From NCBI GenBank assembly GCA_019456225.1, contig VRUI01000009.1, positions 29,936 to 93,935 of the forward strand: 64,000 nucleotides of DNA, given 5' to 3'. The stretch comes from Planctomycetota bacterium (GTDB lineage: Bacteria; Planctomycetota; Phycisphaerae; Sedimentisphaerales; Anaerohalosphaeraceae). Position 1 is the stretch's first letter. Each line of letters opens with the position of its first letter. The notes beneath the pieces are model-generated. The model searched no databases, was not told where the DNA came from, and saw nothing but the letters and a program-made list of their open reading frames with translations. Position numbers and translations under genes: made by a program. Shown here in pieces: positions 54,518 through 63,419 of this stretch.

Positions 54518-55159
54518 ATGAAAGAATATACTGAAAAAATAGACAGTATTTCGGCTGCCAAACAACTAGAGATCGTCAAACAGTCAAAACTGGACATCAA
54601 ACGCCTCAATGCCAGAAATACCGGTAAGTATTTGATTATGTGGGGGATGGTCTGGGCGCTTGGTTACCTCTTTACGCATCTGTATGTTTATAATTCGCCT
54701 TTAGAGATCAGGCAAAAGTTTGGCAACAACGGGATATTCTTCATTTGGACATTCCTTCTATTTATTGCGGGCGTCCTCCAGGGTATAATGGTGAGTTATG
54801 ACTCAAAAAACATGCCTGTTACACCTAAAAAGAAATCTAACTCAACTGCAAATACGCTTGTTCTCTGGGCAATGGTACTCGTTATTGCCTTGTTGGCAGT
54901 TTTTTTCTTCAAGCCTCAAAGTGGAATTGCAATTAATGCTTTTATGGTCGTCTCAATAATGTCTATATATATAATTTGGGGTATTCAGCTTTCAGATATA
55001 TTTCTGCTTTCAAGCGGTATCACCATAATACTGACAACTATTACAGGTTACTTAGCGATTGAGCCTGAGTATTATAATATCTGGATGATGCTTGCTGCCG
55101 GGCTTGTTTTGGCAGGCTTTGGAGTTGCAGCCAGAATCTACGGAGGCAAACTTGAGTAA
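54518..55159 (+). CDS. Multi-pass membrane protein paired with an HTH regulator
   Basis: 213 residues. A charged N-terminus (IDSISAAKQLEIVKQSKLD) precedes about six transmembrane helices. No family recognised, but two-gene pairs of this kind with HTH_34 regulators are common. Its stop overlaps the regulator's TTG start by 8 bases, so the two are translationally coupled. Confidence 0.75.
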   Translation: MKEYTEKIDSISAAKQLEIVKQSKLDIKRLNARNTGKYLIMWGMVWALGYLFTHLYVYNSPLEIRQKFGNNGIFFIWTFLLFIAGVLQGIMVSYDSKNMPVTPKKKSNSTANTLVLWAMVLVIALLAVFFFKPQSGIAINAFMVVSIMSIYIIWGIQLSDIFLLSSGITIILTTITGYLAIEPEYYNIWMMLAAGLVLAGFGVAARIYGGKLE

Positions 55160-55445
55160 TATCAATAAAATAATACACCAGCCGGCCCGGCTTAAAATAA
55201 TGGCCTTGATCGCCAGTGTAAACTATGAAGAACGGATTGACTTCAGTTATCTCAAAAAGTCTCTTGGACTTACTGATGGTAATTTGGGGGCACATTTGAC
55301 AAAATTGGAATCTGAAGGTTATCTCCATCTTGAAAAAATATTTGTTAATAAAAAACCTAAAACCTATGTTAGTATCACAGATAAAGGCTTGGAGGCATTT
55401 GATGAGCATATTGCAGCTTTGAAGGAAATTATTAACGGTAAATAA
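55152..55445 (+). CDS. Winged-helix transcriptional regulator (HTH_34 type)
   Basis: 97 residues from a TTG start that overlaps the upstream stop (TTGAGTAA). PARLKIMALI, the helix-turn-helix FSYLKKSLGLTDGNLGAHLTKL and the wing KTYVSITDKG define the family. Probable autoregulator of the operon. Confidence 0.85.
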   Translation: MSNINKIIHQPARLKIMALIASVNYEERIDFSYLKKSLGLTDGNLGAHLTKLESEGYLHLEKIFVNKKPKTYVSITDKGLEAFDEHIAALKEIINGK

Positions 55446-55470
55446 TTGTAGTTGATATAGTGCAAAAAAA

Positions 55471-55514
55471 GGGGACAGGCTCTGCGTTCTGCCAAGCACA
55501 GTGCATCTGTCCCC
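55471..55514. terminator. Bidirectional terminator between convergent genes
   Basis: GGGGACAG (55471-55478) pairs with CTGTCCCC (55507-55514); A7 before and TTATTT after give a usable U-tract in both directions. The GGGGACAG...CTGTCCCC type is also a common dispersed repeat. Confidence 0.7.
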
Positions 55515-55534
55515 TTATTTATTGTCACTGACGG

Positions 55535-57181
55535 TTATTCTACCGGGACAACCGGCAGCGGTTTTAGTTCTTCAACTTCTTTAACCTCTTCGACTTCAGC
55601 TGGTTCCGGTGCTTCCGGATGGTGTGTGTGTGTATCTGTGTGTGTATGTGTGTGTGCTTCGACTTCAGCTGGTTTCGGTGGTTCCGGAAGTAGTGCTTCC
55701 ATCTCGCCTACTTCTTCTGGCGTTAAATCGACTATGCTCAGGTCGCCTAATATGACCGTATAACCGTCTTTGTCGTTTAGCCACCGCATCAGGATCATAT
55801 CCTTGTCAGCCGGTGTTATCCTGTCACCATAATACGCCGGGTCCTTTTTCTCACCGACAAGCTTCAAGTAGAACATGCAAACACCCTGCATCTTCATCTG
55901 ATCATCGATCATTTTCTGCTGCAATTCTTTGGATACTTCCGGTTTAACCTGCGCAATAGTATTAGGGTCTATCCCGGCCGCTGTGGCTTCTTCGACGGCT
56001 TTTTCGTGTGCCTTTTTTTGTTCCTCCATTTTCTGTTTCATCTCTTCCATACGATACTTGGAGACATCCTGGATTAATTCCATCATATTAAGACTCTTGG
56101 GGAATTTACCGTCATAGATGTCGATCAGCATTTTTAAGCCTTCAATTGCAGCCTCTGCGTTCATCTCGGGCATTACAACCTCGCCCATTTTCTCATAGTC
56201 TTCAGGGATGGTATATGCAAACTCGCTTCCGTCAAGCGCTACATCCCAATTAAAGTCCTCTATGACTCCTTTGATTTCCATACCTTTATCTGAGCCGAAT
56301 TCCATCTCTATTCTTACAGGCAGATCGGTTTCTACTTCTACCCACAACCGGCCAATGCAATTTTGGAACATGCCGCCGCCGATCTTAGGATCATTGACCT
56401 CGATACCCTCAACTTCAATACCATCGATCTCTTTGCGTCCAAGATCTACGTATTCGAGACCCATATATTCAGCGACCATCGCCCTTGGGTCATTAGATTC
56501 TTTTTTCATCTTCTCATGGATGTCGTCGGTAAGGGTTATCAGCATATATTTCTTCTGCTCGGGCATGAAACTAATCATGGATTTCTCGGCTAAAAGCATA
56601 TACATTTTCGACATAACCTTGCCGTCCATGCTCATTTCCATTTTCATTCCGTAATCGGAGGAGATTAAAATGGTAGTGTCCATCTCCATCGCCTTGTCTT
56701 TTGGCAGACCGGGCAAGCCCTTCATTGTCATGTGCATTTTATAGCTTACCGTTTTGATCTTCTGGACGTGGTCCGCCAGGGATGCCCAGGCGACGCTGCT
56801 ACCGTCCAGTGAGATTCCCAGCACGTACATACCGAGAAAAACGCCGAGGATTACTACTGCTGCTGTTGCGAATTTTGTTATTTTACTTTGCATGATCGTT
56901 CTCCATTGAATTTTGCGGACCGTTTTGGCCGCCGTGGTTTGGGTTTGTTCCGGCGAAAGACTTGACAAAAGTCCCTCCTTCGCCGAAATACACATGTCGT
57001 CATCAACCGAAACCTTCGACATCTGACCGGCACACTCCAGTACCAGCCGAATGCTTTCTAACTCCTGCTCGCAGGATTGGCATTGCGAGACGTGCTCTTC
57101 AATGATCTTAGCTTGATCATCGCTTAGATCGCCGAGTGCGTAACCTGCGAGTAATTCCTTTATTTCATTGTGGTCTAACAT
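55535..57181 (-). CDS. Anti-sigma factor fused to a LolA-like domain, His/Thr-rich tail
   Basis: 548 residues. Zinc-finger anti-sigma start (CQSC with upstream His, residues ~5-40), transmembrane helix (~110-128), then a periplasmic LolA/LppX-like domain (~135-325) in which MKMEM-type methionine-rich strands stand out, a coiled-coil (~370-420), and a tail HTHTHTDTHTHHPEA followed by Glu/Pro. The tail is coded by a GT microsatellite. Encoded just after an ECF sigma factor, so it is probably its membrane-bound antagonist; the Met- and His-rich parts hint at metal sensing. Confidence 0.85.
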   Translation of the reverse strand: MLDHNEIKELLAGYALGDLSDDQAKIIEEHVSQCQSCEQELESIRLVLECAGQMSKVSVDDDMCISAKEGLLSSLSPEQTQTTAAKTVRKIQWRTIMQSKITKFATAAVVILGVFLGMYVLGISLDGSSVAWASLADHVQKIKTVSYKMHMTMKGLPGLPKDKAMEMDTTILISSDYGMKMEMSMDGKVMSKMYMLLAEKSMISFMPEQKKYMLITLTDDIHEKMKKESNDPRAMVAEYMGLEYVDLGRKEIDGIEVEGIEVNDPKIGGGMFQNCIGRLWVEVETDLPVRIEMEFGSDKGMEIKGVIEDFNWDVALDGSEFAYTIPEDYEKMGEVVMPEMNAEAAIEGLKMLIDIYDGKFPKSLNMMELIQDVSKYRMEEMKQKMEEQKKAHEKAVEEATAAGIDPNTIAQVKPEVSKELQQKMIDDQMKMQGVCMFYLKLVGEKKDPAYYGDRITPADKDMILMRWLNDKDGYTVILGDLSIVDLTPEEVGEMEALLPEPPKPAEVEAHTHTHTDTHTHHPEAPEPAEVEEVKEVEELKPLPVVPVE

Positions 57182-57222
57182 AATAAAACCTTAAAAATGT
57201 CAAATCATAATTTCAAAAAACA

Positions 57223-57246
57223 GCATGGGCACAGCCCATCCTACCG
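57223..57246. repeat. GCATGGGCACAGCCCAT repeat
   Basis: Same core as 37648-37672, between the anti-sigma and ECF sigma genes. Confidence 0.7.
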
Positions 57247-57257
57247 TATAATTCATG

Positions 57258-57749
57258 TTATAAGTATTCCTTAAAATCTTTTGCCAGTTGCGTTAGTGCC
57301 CTGTGCATGTGTACCCTGGCGGTCTGGAGCTTACATTGAAGCACTTCTGCGATCTGGTTGTAACTTTTTCCTTCGATTCGATACATCACGAAAACTTCTG
57401 CCTGCCGGTCGGGGAGTTTGCTTATGCAAGCGGCCAGCTTGTCTTTCATCTCTGTTGTAATCGCGGCGCTGTCTGCACTGCCTGTTGCGGCGGGCTCGGA
57501 TATTGCATCGATGCTGCGTGTTTTTCTGGATGCTTTTGCGTGATCTATCGCCTTGCGGACGGCACAGCGGTACAAATAGGCCGGCCAGCTGGTATCGCCA
57601 TTGAAACTTTCCCACCGTTGCCAGATCGCGGTAAATACGTCCTGGTGCACATCCTCTGCGGAGGTACGGCTGCCCAGAACACGGTAGGCAGCGTTTAGAA
57701 CCAACCGGCTGTGGTCGTCAACAAGTTTTGTAAACCCTTTGTCCTGCAA
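57258..57749 (-). CDS. ECF-type RNA polymerase sigma factor
   Basis: 163 residues. Sigma region 2 (LNAAYRVLGSRTSAEDVHQDVFTAIW landmarks, residues ~15-45) and region 4 (LPDRQAEVFVMYRIEGKSYNQIA, HTH ~115-150). No extra domains. Upstream of, and probably co-transcribed with, the anti-sigma gene. Confidence 0.93.
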   Translation of the reverse strand: MQDKGFTKLVDDHSRLVLNAAYRVLGSRTSAEDVHQDVFTAIWQRWESFNGDTSWPAYLYRCAVRKAIDHAKASRKTRSIDAISEPAATGSADSAAITTEMKDKLAACISKLPDRQAEVFVMYRIEGKSYNQIAEVLQCKLQTARVHMHRALTQLAKDFKEYL

Positions 57750-57930
57750 AAGTTACCGCCTTTATATAATGTTCATTTGTGCCGGACCGCAACCGGCAAT
57801 TGGTTCAAACCAATGAGCTCTGTATATATAGAGGGCGATTTGCCCCGGATGTTTACAAGAAATATTTAAATTTATGAGATTTTTTACTTCCTTGTTCGAT
57901 ATTCCTTGTTGGGTGCTGGCTATTCGTTTT

Positions 57931-58776
57931 TTATTTCACCCTTAGTACCATTGCCTCATCGAGCAGTTCTGTGTCGAAGCCTTCCGGTACCTGTCCGTCT
58001 TTGGCGTATAGGTAGATCGCTGCCTGGAATATCGACTGTAGTGCCGACTGGATGAGGGCGACGACTAACAGGTATATTACTCCGACAACGATACAGGTTA
58101 TCATTATAGCGGCGTTTTGGCTCATTATACCGAGTACGATGATAAGGATCGCGGGAATATTGAGCAGAAAGAAAATAAACCCGAAATTGAAATTACCGAT
58201 GATTTGCTCGCCCCAGGTCTTCTTTAAAAGAGCGGTAGATTCCTTCAGGGCTCCGATCGGACTTTTCTTTTCGATAACGAGTACCGGGATGACCAAAAAG
58301 CTGACGACAGACCAGGCCATGCCAAGGAGGCCCGCTACGAATCTTCCGAGCTTTTCCGATTTGTCCTCGATGATACGCAGGATCAGACCCACTGTCGCCG
58401 AAACGAGTGCCCAGCCGAAAATCAGCGGCAGCCTCGCCATCGCCATCCGAAGGCCGTCGCCGACGGTAGGGTCACCGCCTCTTAGACGGATCGTCGCGCA
58501 TGCTATAATCGCAGAGTTAAAGAATACGATCACGAAATAATTACAAAGATAAAATGCGAAGAGAATCGCATAGTACGCAATCTGCTGCTGAAGCGTGGCA
58601 CCCTTTTCCGGCAGTTGCCAGGCATCTGTCGCGATCATTGGCAAAGCAAACGATGCAATAACGATCAGACAGCAAATCCCCGAGATCAAAGGAAATACCA
58701 AAATCTCCTTATCCTTTTTCAAGACCTGCCACGAAGCACCCATAAGCGACCATGTGTGTGAAATTTTTGAAAACAT
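57931..58776 (-). CDS. DUF6159-like membrane protein
   Basis: 281 residues with a strong AAGGAG. About six to seven transmembrane helices. FSKISHTWSLMGASWQVLKKDKEILVFP at the start and the C-terminal AIYLYAKDGQVPEGFD match the DUF6159 family as I know it. Function unknown; perhaps a bactofilin-like or transport-accessory protein. Confidence 0.75.
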   Translation of the reverse strand: MFSKISHTWSLMGASWQVLKKDKEILVFPLISGICCLIVIASFALPMIATDAWQLPEKGATLQQQIAYYAILFAFYLCNYFVIVFFNSAIIACATIRLRGGDPTVGDGLRMAMARLPLIFGWALVSATVGLILRIIEDKSEKLGRFVAGLLGMAWSVVSFLVIPVLVIEKKSPIGALKESTALLKKTWGEQIIGNFNFGFIFFLLNIPAILIIVLGIMSQNAAIMITCIVVGVIYLLVVALIQSALQSIFQAAIYLYAKDGQVPEGFDTELLDEAMVLRVK

Positions 58777-59040
58777 TTTTTTCTCCTTTCAGATTTAAGA
58801 TGTCAATGTTTACAACAAAATTTATTCATCGTACTCTCCTGGAAACCTGCTCATTCAATGGCGAGCCTCCTCAAATCGACATTTATTGTAACATACAATA
58901 ATATACTAATCAACACCGTTTTTATTCAAAGGATAAACGAAAACAGCTCCTGAAGCCGTTAATTGACCTGTTTTTTGTAAATAATTGTGACACAGCCTCA
59001 ACGCCCCGGGAACTTAAATTTTATGTTGATTTTCTCCGCA

Positions 59041-59937
59041 TTATTTGAATTTGACTCGGTTGATGAGTCGGTCGTAGGGGATCAGTATTGAGAATTTATC
59101 GTTATCTTCGGGATCCCGGATCAAGCGGCATTGGCGATGTGCTATGAATTTGTTTTCTGAATCGAAGAACTCGCAGAGCACATATCCGCGGGCCAGCGAC
59201 TCCAGTGCCAATCTGGCAAGCAGTGAACCTTCGGTATTTTTCCATGCATTGTGTAGTTGTTCGTCTGTCCTCGGGAAATCGTTCAGTGTCGTACATGTGA
59301 TTTTGATGAGTTGAGTTTCCTTGTCGAATTCGGCTTTGTCAACATTGAAGAAATCGGCATATAGATGGGCGTCGAAGATCAATTCTTCGGCGCGGTAGGG
59401 CCGAACACTTTGCCAGAGTCTTCCAAAGATGCTGCGATACGGTATGAAGATCGTGGAAATCGCTATTATCACACAAAATGCAAATAGAGCCATAGCCGCC
59501 GTTTTGATGATGACTTTGCGGTCGGGCGGAGGGACGGGCGCGACGGTATCAGCGTCGACGGTGCGTTGCTCGACAGTAGTTTTTCCTGCCGGACCGATTC
59601 CGTAGAGTGTCTGTTTTTCGAGGTTGGGCAGGTATTCGACGCTGCGCAGAGTAGACATCAGGCGATTGCTTTCGGAGGGCGAATAATTGCCGAGCCATTT
59701 GTCAACGCAGTCTATGATGATCGAATCGGCCGATACCGCCGGGGCGGGCAATTTGACCGGTTCGGTGCCTGGAAGTATGCTGAATCTCCCACCGTCTATC
59801 GACAAATGAAATGTGATCCCGTTTTTCCTGGCTTCGTTTATAAACTGACGTATGATCTGTTCGTCATCGCCTGAAAACACGGGGCCTTCAATGAGTCCGT
59901 CCAAACAAAACGTGCCTTCCAGTTTTTTTTCCGCCAT
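59041..59937 (-). CDS. Single-pass membrane protein of unknown function
   Basis: 298 residues with GGGAG upstream. A soluble N-terminal part (~1-145), a transmembrane helix (~153-172) and a C-terminal part with a RHxCxLI...RDPE pattern. No family recognised. Confidence 0.65.
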   Translation of the reverse strand: MAEKKLEGTFCLDGLIEGPVFSGDDEQIIRQFINEARKNGITFHLSIDGGRFSILPGTEPVKLPAPAVSADSIIIDCVDKWLGNYSPSESNRLMSTLRSVEYLPNLEKQTLYGIGPAGKTTVEQRTVDADTVAPVPPPDRKVIIKTAAMALFAFCVIIAISTIFIPYRSIFGRLWQSVRPYRAEELIFDAHLYADFFNVDKAEFDKETQLIKITCTTLNDFPRTDEQLHNAWKNTEGSLLARLALESLARGYVLCEFFDSENKFIAHRQCRLIRDPEDNDKFSILIPYDRLINRVKFK

Positions 59938-60004
59938 GACAACTCTCCCTTATAGTGTCTATAACAGTTATTGGCGTTTCGGGTGCATCGCTGCTGCGTG
60001 TGCA

Positions 60005-60412
60005 TTAAATCAGCGGTTCGTCTTCCTGAACGTTATCCCAGATGGTCGGTTCGATCGGTATATAGCCGTCATTCAGTTTCTCCCTGGTGTCTATGTCGGG
60101 CAACTCCTGTATGCTTCGTGTCTCTATGCCGAGTGCGTCATCATGCTTGTCAAGCCTTTGCTGTGCATGATTTCGGAACTGATCGTTCTTGATCCTCTCC
60201 TGCCGCAGTTGTTCACGCAACCGCCGCTGTTCGTTTTGCATCTCAATTTCTTTTTGCCTGGCGTCCTTGACGTTGCTTGCCACGCACGCGATTATCAGGC
60301 CGATAATGCCTAAGAAAAAGCCAACGAAAAACCAGCCAATAGCACTTCGCCCTTTACTGCTGCCGATCGCCGCACAAATGGCCCCAAATATTAGACAAAT
60401 TAACCAATACAT
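60005..60412 (-). CDS. Small membrane protein with coiled-coil tail
   Basis: 135 residues; GGAG 9 bases upstream. Two closely spaced N-terminal hydrophobic stretches with GWFFVGFFLGIIGLI (phage-shock/GYF-type small membrane proteins share this pattern), then a charged coiled-coil (QRRLREQLRQERIK). Same direction as its neighbours. Function unknown. Confidence 0.6.
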   Translation of the reverse strand: MYWLICLIFGAICAAIGSSKGRSAIGWFFVGFFLGIIGLIIACVASNVKDARQKEIEMQNEQRRLREQLRQERIKNDQFRNHAQQRLDKHDDALGIETRSIQELPDIDTREKLNDGYIPIEPTIWDNVQEDEPLI

Positions 60413-60457
60413 ATTAAATCTCCTTCAATCAGATAAACTTCATAATAACATAAACGA

Positions 60458-61294
60458 TTACATTCTTAAAAGCGGAAAAATGGCTATCACGACATAATTG
60501 TGCAGTATGTGCACGAGCATGGACGGGTACAAACTTCCTGTTTTCCACTTCATCCATCCCAAAAGCAGCCCAAGCAGGAAAATATAGGGTGCGTGCAGGA
60601 CAGATAAGTGCATCGCGGCAAACAGTGCCGACGCGAGGATAATTGCCCGCCATGGTTTTATAGCGATCTGCAGCCAGTGCTGGATCAGACCGCGAAAGGC
60701 GATCTCTTCTGTTATGCCCGGCACGATGCAAATAATAAAAAGCTTGCCGAAAGGCCCGAGTTCCATTTTGCTAAACAGGTCATTGAATGAAGGGAGGTTG
60801 GGCCCAAGGTACATCAGGAAACTACTGTACATGTAGTTGAGCAGGAGCATTCCTATGAGAATCCCCAGCCCGTACCATGCGTATTTTTGAAAGAAGCCAA
60901 ACCGTTTCAACTGTACCGCAAGTGAAGGCCAGTAAATAATCCCAACGACCACTGTTGTCACGATCATACATGCCGTAGCCATCAGCAGTGTGTAGTTTCT
61001 TGCGGTCGAATCGAAACCCATAGAAACCGCAAATATTAGCACAAAAAACAGAACGATGGCGTAAGTCCAGAATACACGCCAGACGTTGGGAGCCTTCGTT
61101 CGGATTAGTTCCGATTCGGTCAGTTGAGGCGGTATGTACGGAGAGACCACATTGGCGATCGACTTATAAGGTGTCGCGCAAGATACGCAGAAATAGAACG
61201 AAAAGTTCAGCGATGCCCCACAGTAAGAGCAGTGCTGCAACTGCTGGATAGCAGTGTCTTGATGAGTGGTGATTTCTGTATTGCCTGTATCCAT
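60458..61294 (-). CDS. CPBP-family intramembrane glutamic endopeptidase with zinc ribbon
   Basis: 278 residues. N-terminal zinc ribbon CSYCG...CVSC (~20-40), then about seven helices with the catalytic EEIAFRG, the FAAMH motif and the HILHN motif, i.e. the Abi/CAAX protease family. Such proteins process prenylated or bacteriocin-immunity substrates; the bacterial role is unclear. Confidence 0.88.
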   Translation of the reverse strand: MDTGNTEITTHQDTAIQQLQHCSYCGASLNFSFYFCVSCATPYKSIANVVSPYIPPQLTESELIRTKAPNVWRVFWTYAIVLFFVLIFAVSMGFDSTARNYTLLMATACMIVTTVVVGIIYWPSLAVQLKRFGFFQKYAWYGLGILIGMLLLNYMYSSFLMYLGPNLPSFNDLFSKMELGPFGKLFIICIVPGITEEIAFRGLIQHWLQIAIKPWRAIILASALFAAMHLSVLHAPYIFLLGLLLGWMKWKTGSLYPSMLVHILHNYVVIAIFPLLRM

Positions 61295-61645
61295 TTCCCT
61301 AACGTGAAGAATCCTCTAATAATCAAAACCGATGGCTGGCCGCCAAGCCGGTAAACAACATCATTATAGTATAAATTCGTATGTTTTTCAATCCTTTTTT
61401 TGCAGAAAAACGAAAAGTGACATTTTTCGGGGGTTCTACCGTGCCAAAAGTGAGCATGTTCCTCGAAACTGCATTTTTGGCCTTTAAATCAGGCTGGCCG
61501 CAAATACGAGAAAAATGTGGAATCACAAAGAAGTGTTGCCTAATTGCGTTAGCAAAAAAGCGGGCGGACACATAGGACCGCCCCAACGTTCGTAAAGCAC
61601 AAATTAATCCCTGCGCTCTCGCTTCTGTTTATAACGCCTTTCGCT
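61295..61645. other. Gene-free interval upstream of the CPBP gene
   Basis: No supported gene. Contains the hairpin repeat GGGCGGACACATAGGACCGCCC (61562-61583), a relative of the one at 42.11 kb. An open frame (61323-61586) has no start signal or family. Confidence 0.5.
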
Positions 61646-62176
61646 TTACGCCTTACTCTTTTCGCTTTTCGCCTGCAGTGCCTGGTCTTTTTTGATTACT
61701 GCGTCTGCCTGGGCTTTTCTGAAGGCGTCCAGTTTATCGGCTAGTGTATGATCGGCAAGTGCGAGGATCTGCACTGCGAAGATGGCGGAGTTTTTTGCGC
61801 CTGCTTTGCCTATCGCCATCGATGCGACCGGTACTCCCGGCGGCATCTGCACTGTGCTGTAGAGGGCGTCGAGACCGGTTGGGCCTGTTGAGGCCTGCAT
61901 TGGTACTCCAATGATCGGCAGCGGGGTTCGCCCTGCCAGCGATCCGGCGAGGTGTGCGGCCATCCCGGCAGCTGCGATTACGACCTTAATGCCGTTTGCC
62001 TTGGCATTATCTGCAAAATCAGCGGCTACGTCCGGAGTACGGTGGGCCGAGATGATCCGTACAGTCAGGCTAACGCCAAAGCCCTTGAGGGTGTCTATGC
62101 AGCTTAGCATTGTCGGCATATCGCTGTCGGAACCCATAACTACGGCAACTTGCGGTTTATTTTTTTTAGATGTCAT
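61646..62176 (-). CDS. purE: N5-carboxyaminoimidazole ribonucleotide mutase PurE
   Basis: 176 residues. AVVMGSDSDMPTM is the substrate loop and SAHRTPD the catalytic histidine motif; GMAAHLAGSLAG is also diagnostic. Converts N5-CAIR to CAIR in purine synthesis. purK is not adjacent. Confidence 0.95.
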   Translation of the reverse strand: MTSKKNKPQVAVVMGSDSDMPTMLSCIDTLKGFGVSLTVRIISAHRTPDVAADFADNAKANGIKVVIAAAGMAAHLAGSLAGRTPLPIIGVPMQASTGPTGLDALYSTVQMPPGVPVASMAIGKAGAKNSAIFAVQILALADHTLADKLDAFRKAQADAVIKKDQALQAKSEKSKA

Positions 62177-62364
62177 TGAATTTCTCCGATATAAGAAGTA
62201 TCAGGTTACAAACCAAATTATAGGGGTATAATACAGGGCCAAAGCAATTATTTCAAGAACGAAGAGTGCGACTTCGCACTTTTTTTGGCGGCAGTAAGGT
62301 TTGCATTGCCATGTAAAGCGAAAACTGTAAACTATGCACTATTAAGTATTAGGAGATAATTATT

Positions 62365-63243
62365 ATGGAAATTCGAAATCCGGTAGTTGCCGGGCAGTTT
62401 TATTCGGGCAGTAATAAAGGGTGTCTTGCCGAGCTTCATCAGTGTATTGACGATGGAGGAAGTTTTATTCATGACCTGCCGCACTCGATAGCCGGCGGGA
62501 TCGTTCCGCACGCCGGGTGGACGTTCAGCGGAGATCTTGCAGGTGCGGTTTTTTCGGCTATAAAACGCATTGACAGGGATATTGACACGTTTGTGATATT
62601 TGGGGCGGTGCATTGTTATATGGGCAGGTCGCCGGCGGTTTATGACCGGGGCAGCTGGAAAACGCCGGTGGGAACCATCGAGATCGATAGCGACCTGGCG
62701 GGCGATATTGTGGCAGGTTCGGCGGGGATTTCGGACCTGGATGTCCATGGCGGCGAGCATAGTATCGAGGTGCAGGTGCCGTTTATTCAGGAGATATTTC
62801 CGGAGGCGAAGATCGTTCCTGTGATGGTTCCGCCGTGTTCGGAGGCTGTAGAATTCGGGGCTGATGTCGGCAAAATCATCGCTGGGACACCAGAAAAGCG
62901 GGTTGTGTGTATTGCTTCGAGCGATTTGACGCACTATGGCCCAAGGTATGGGTTTTACCCGGCAGGGGCCGGACAGGACGGCATCCGGTGGGCAAAAGAG
63001 GTTAACGATGCCGGGTTTATCAACCTCGCGCTGGAGATGAAGGCTGCTGAACTGCTGGCTCATGGCAAAGAAAAAAACAGTGCATGCGGGGCCGGGGCGG
63101 TCGCGGCGCTTGTGGCAGCTGTTAAGCAGCTCGGAGCAGATACGCCGGTGCTGCTTGGCCATACGCACAGTAACGAGGTGATGGTGCATAAATACGGACA
63201 GTCCAGCGAGGAAAGTGTGGGGTACGCTGGGATCGTTTTCTGA
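62365..63243 (+). CDS. MEMO-family protein (AmmeMemoRadiSam system protein B)
   Basis: 292 residues with AGGAG upstream. VVAGQFYSG start, PHAGWTFSG and GAVHCYMGR metal-site histidines, SIEVQVPF, SSDLTHYG and the CGAGAV cysteine are the MEMO landmarks. The usual partners AMMECR1 and the radical SAM protein are not in view, though they may lie beyond the right edge. Confidence 0.9.
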   Translation: MEIRNPVVAGQFYSGSNKGCLAELHQCIDDGGSFIHDLPHSIAGGIVPHAGWTFSGDLAGAVFSAIKRIDRDIDTFVIFGAVHCYMGRSPAVYDRGSWKTPVGTIEIDSDLAGDIVAGSAGISDLDVHGGEHSIEVQVPFIQEIFPEAKIVPVMVPPCSEAVEFGADVGKIIAGTPEKRVVCIASSDLTHYGPRYGFYPAGAGQDGIRWAKEVNDAGFINLALEMKAAELLAHGKEKNSACGAGAVAALVAAVKQLGADTPVLLGHTHSNEVMVHKYGQSSEESVGYAGIVF

Positions 63244-63293
63244 CTATAAGTACTTTACTGGAAGTGATTTAAAGTGGGGTCTCTATAAATGAA

Positions 63294-63419
63294 AGAGGCC
63301 GCCGGCGGGGTAAGAAAAAACTTTTTTCCTTTCCCTATCCGGCGGCGCCCTCTCCTGAACGGAATACCACGGTTTTGGTCGCCAAATGAATGGCACCGGT
63401 GGGTTTCCCGCTGTCGTTC
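63294..63419. ncRNA. Candidate structured non-coding RNA
   Basis: Two folding units. First: AGAG-GCCGCCGG (63294-63305) with CCGGCGGC (63339-63346)...CTCT (63350-63353). Second: GAACG (63357-63361) with CGTTC (63415-63419) enclosing three hairpins: ACCA/TGGT, GCCA/TGGC and CGGTGGG/CCCGCTG. GC-rich in an AT-rich surrounding. No family recognised; strand uncertain. Confidence 0.45.

Noticed and set aside
61323..61586. 87-residue open frame upstream of the CPBP gene
   Set aside because: No ribosome-binding site, no family, and it runs through a dispersed hairpin repeat.
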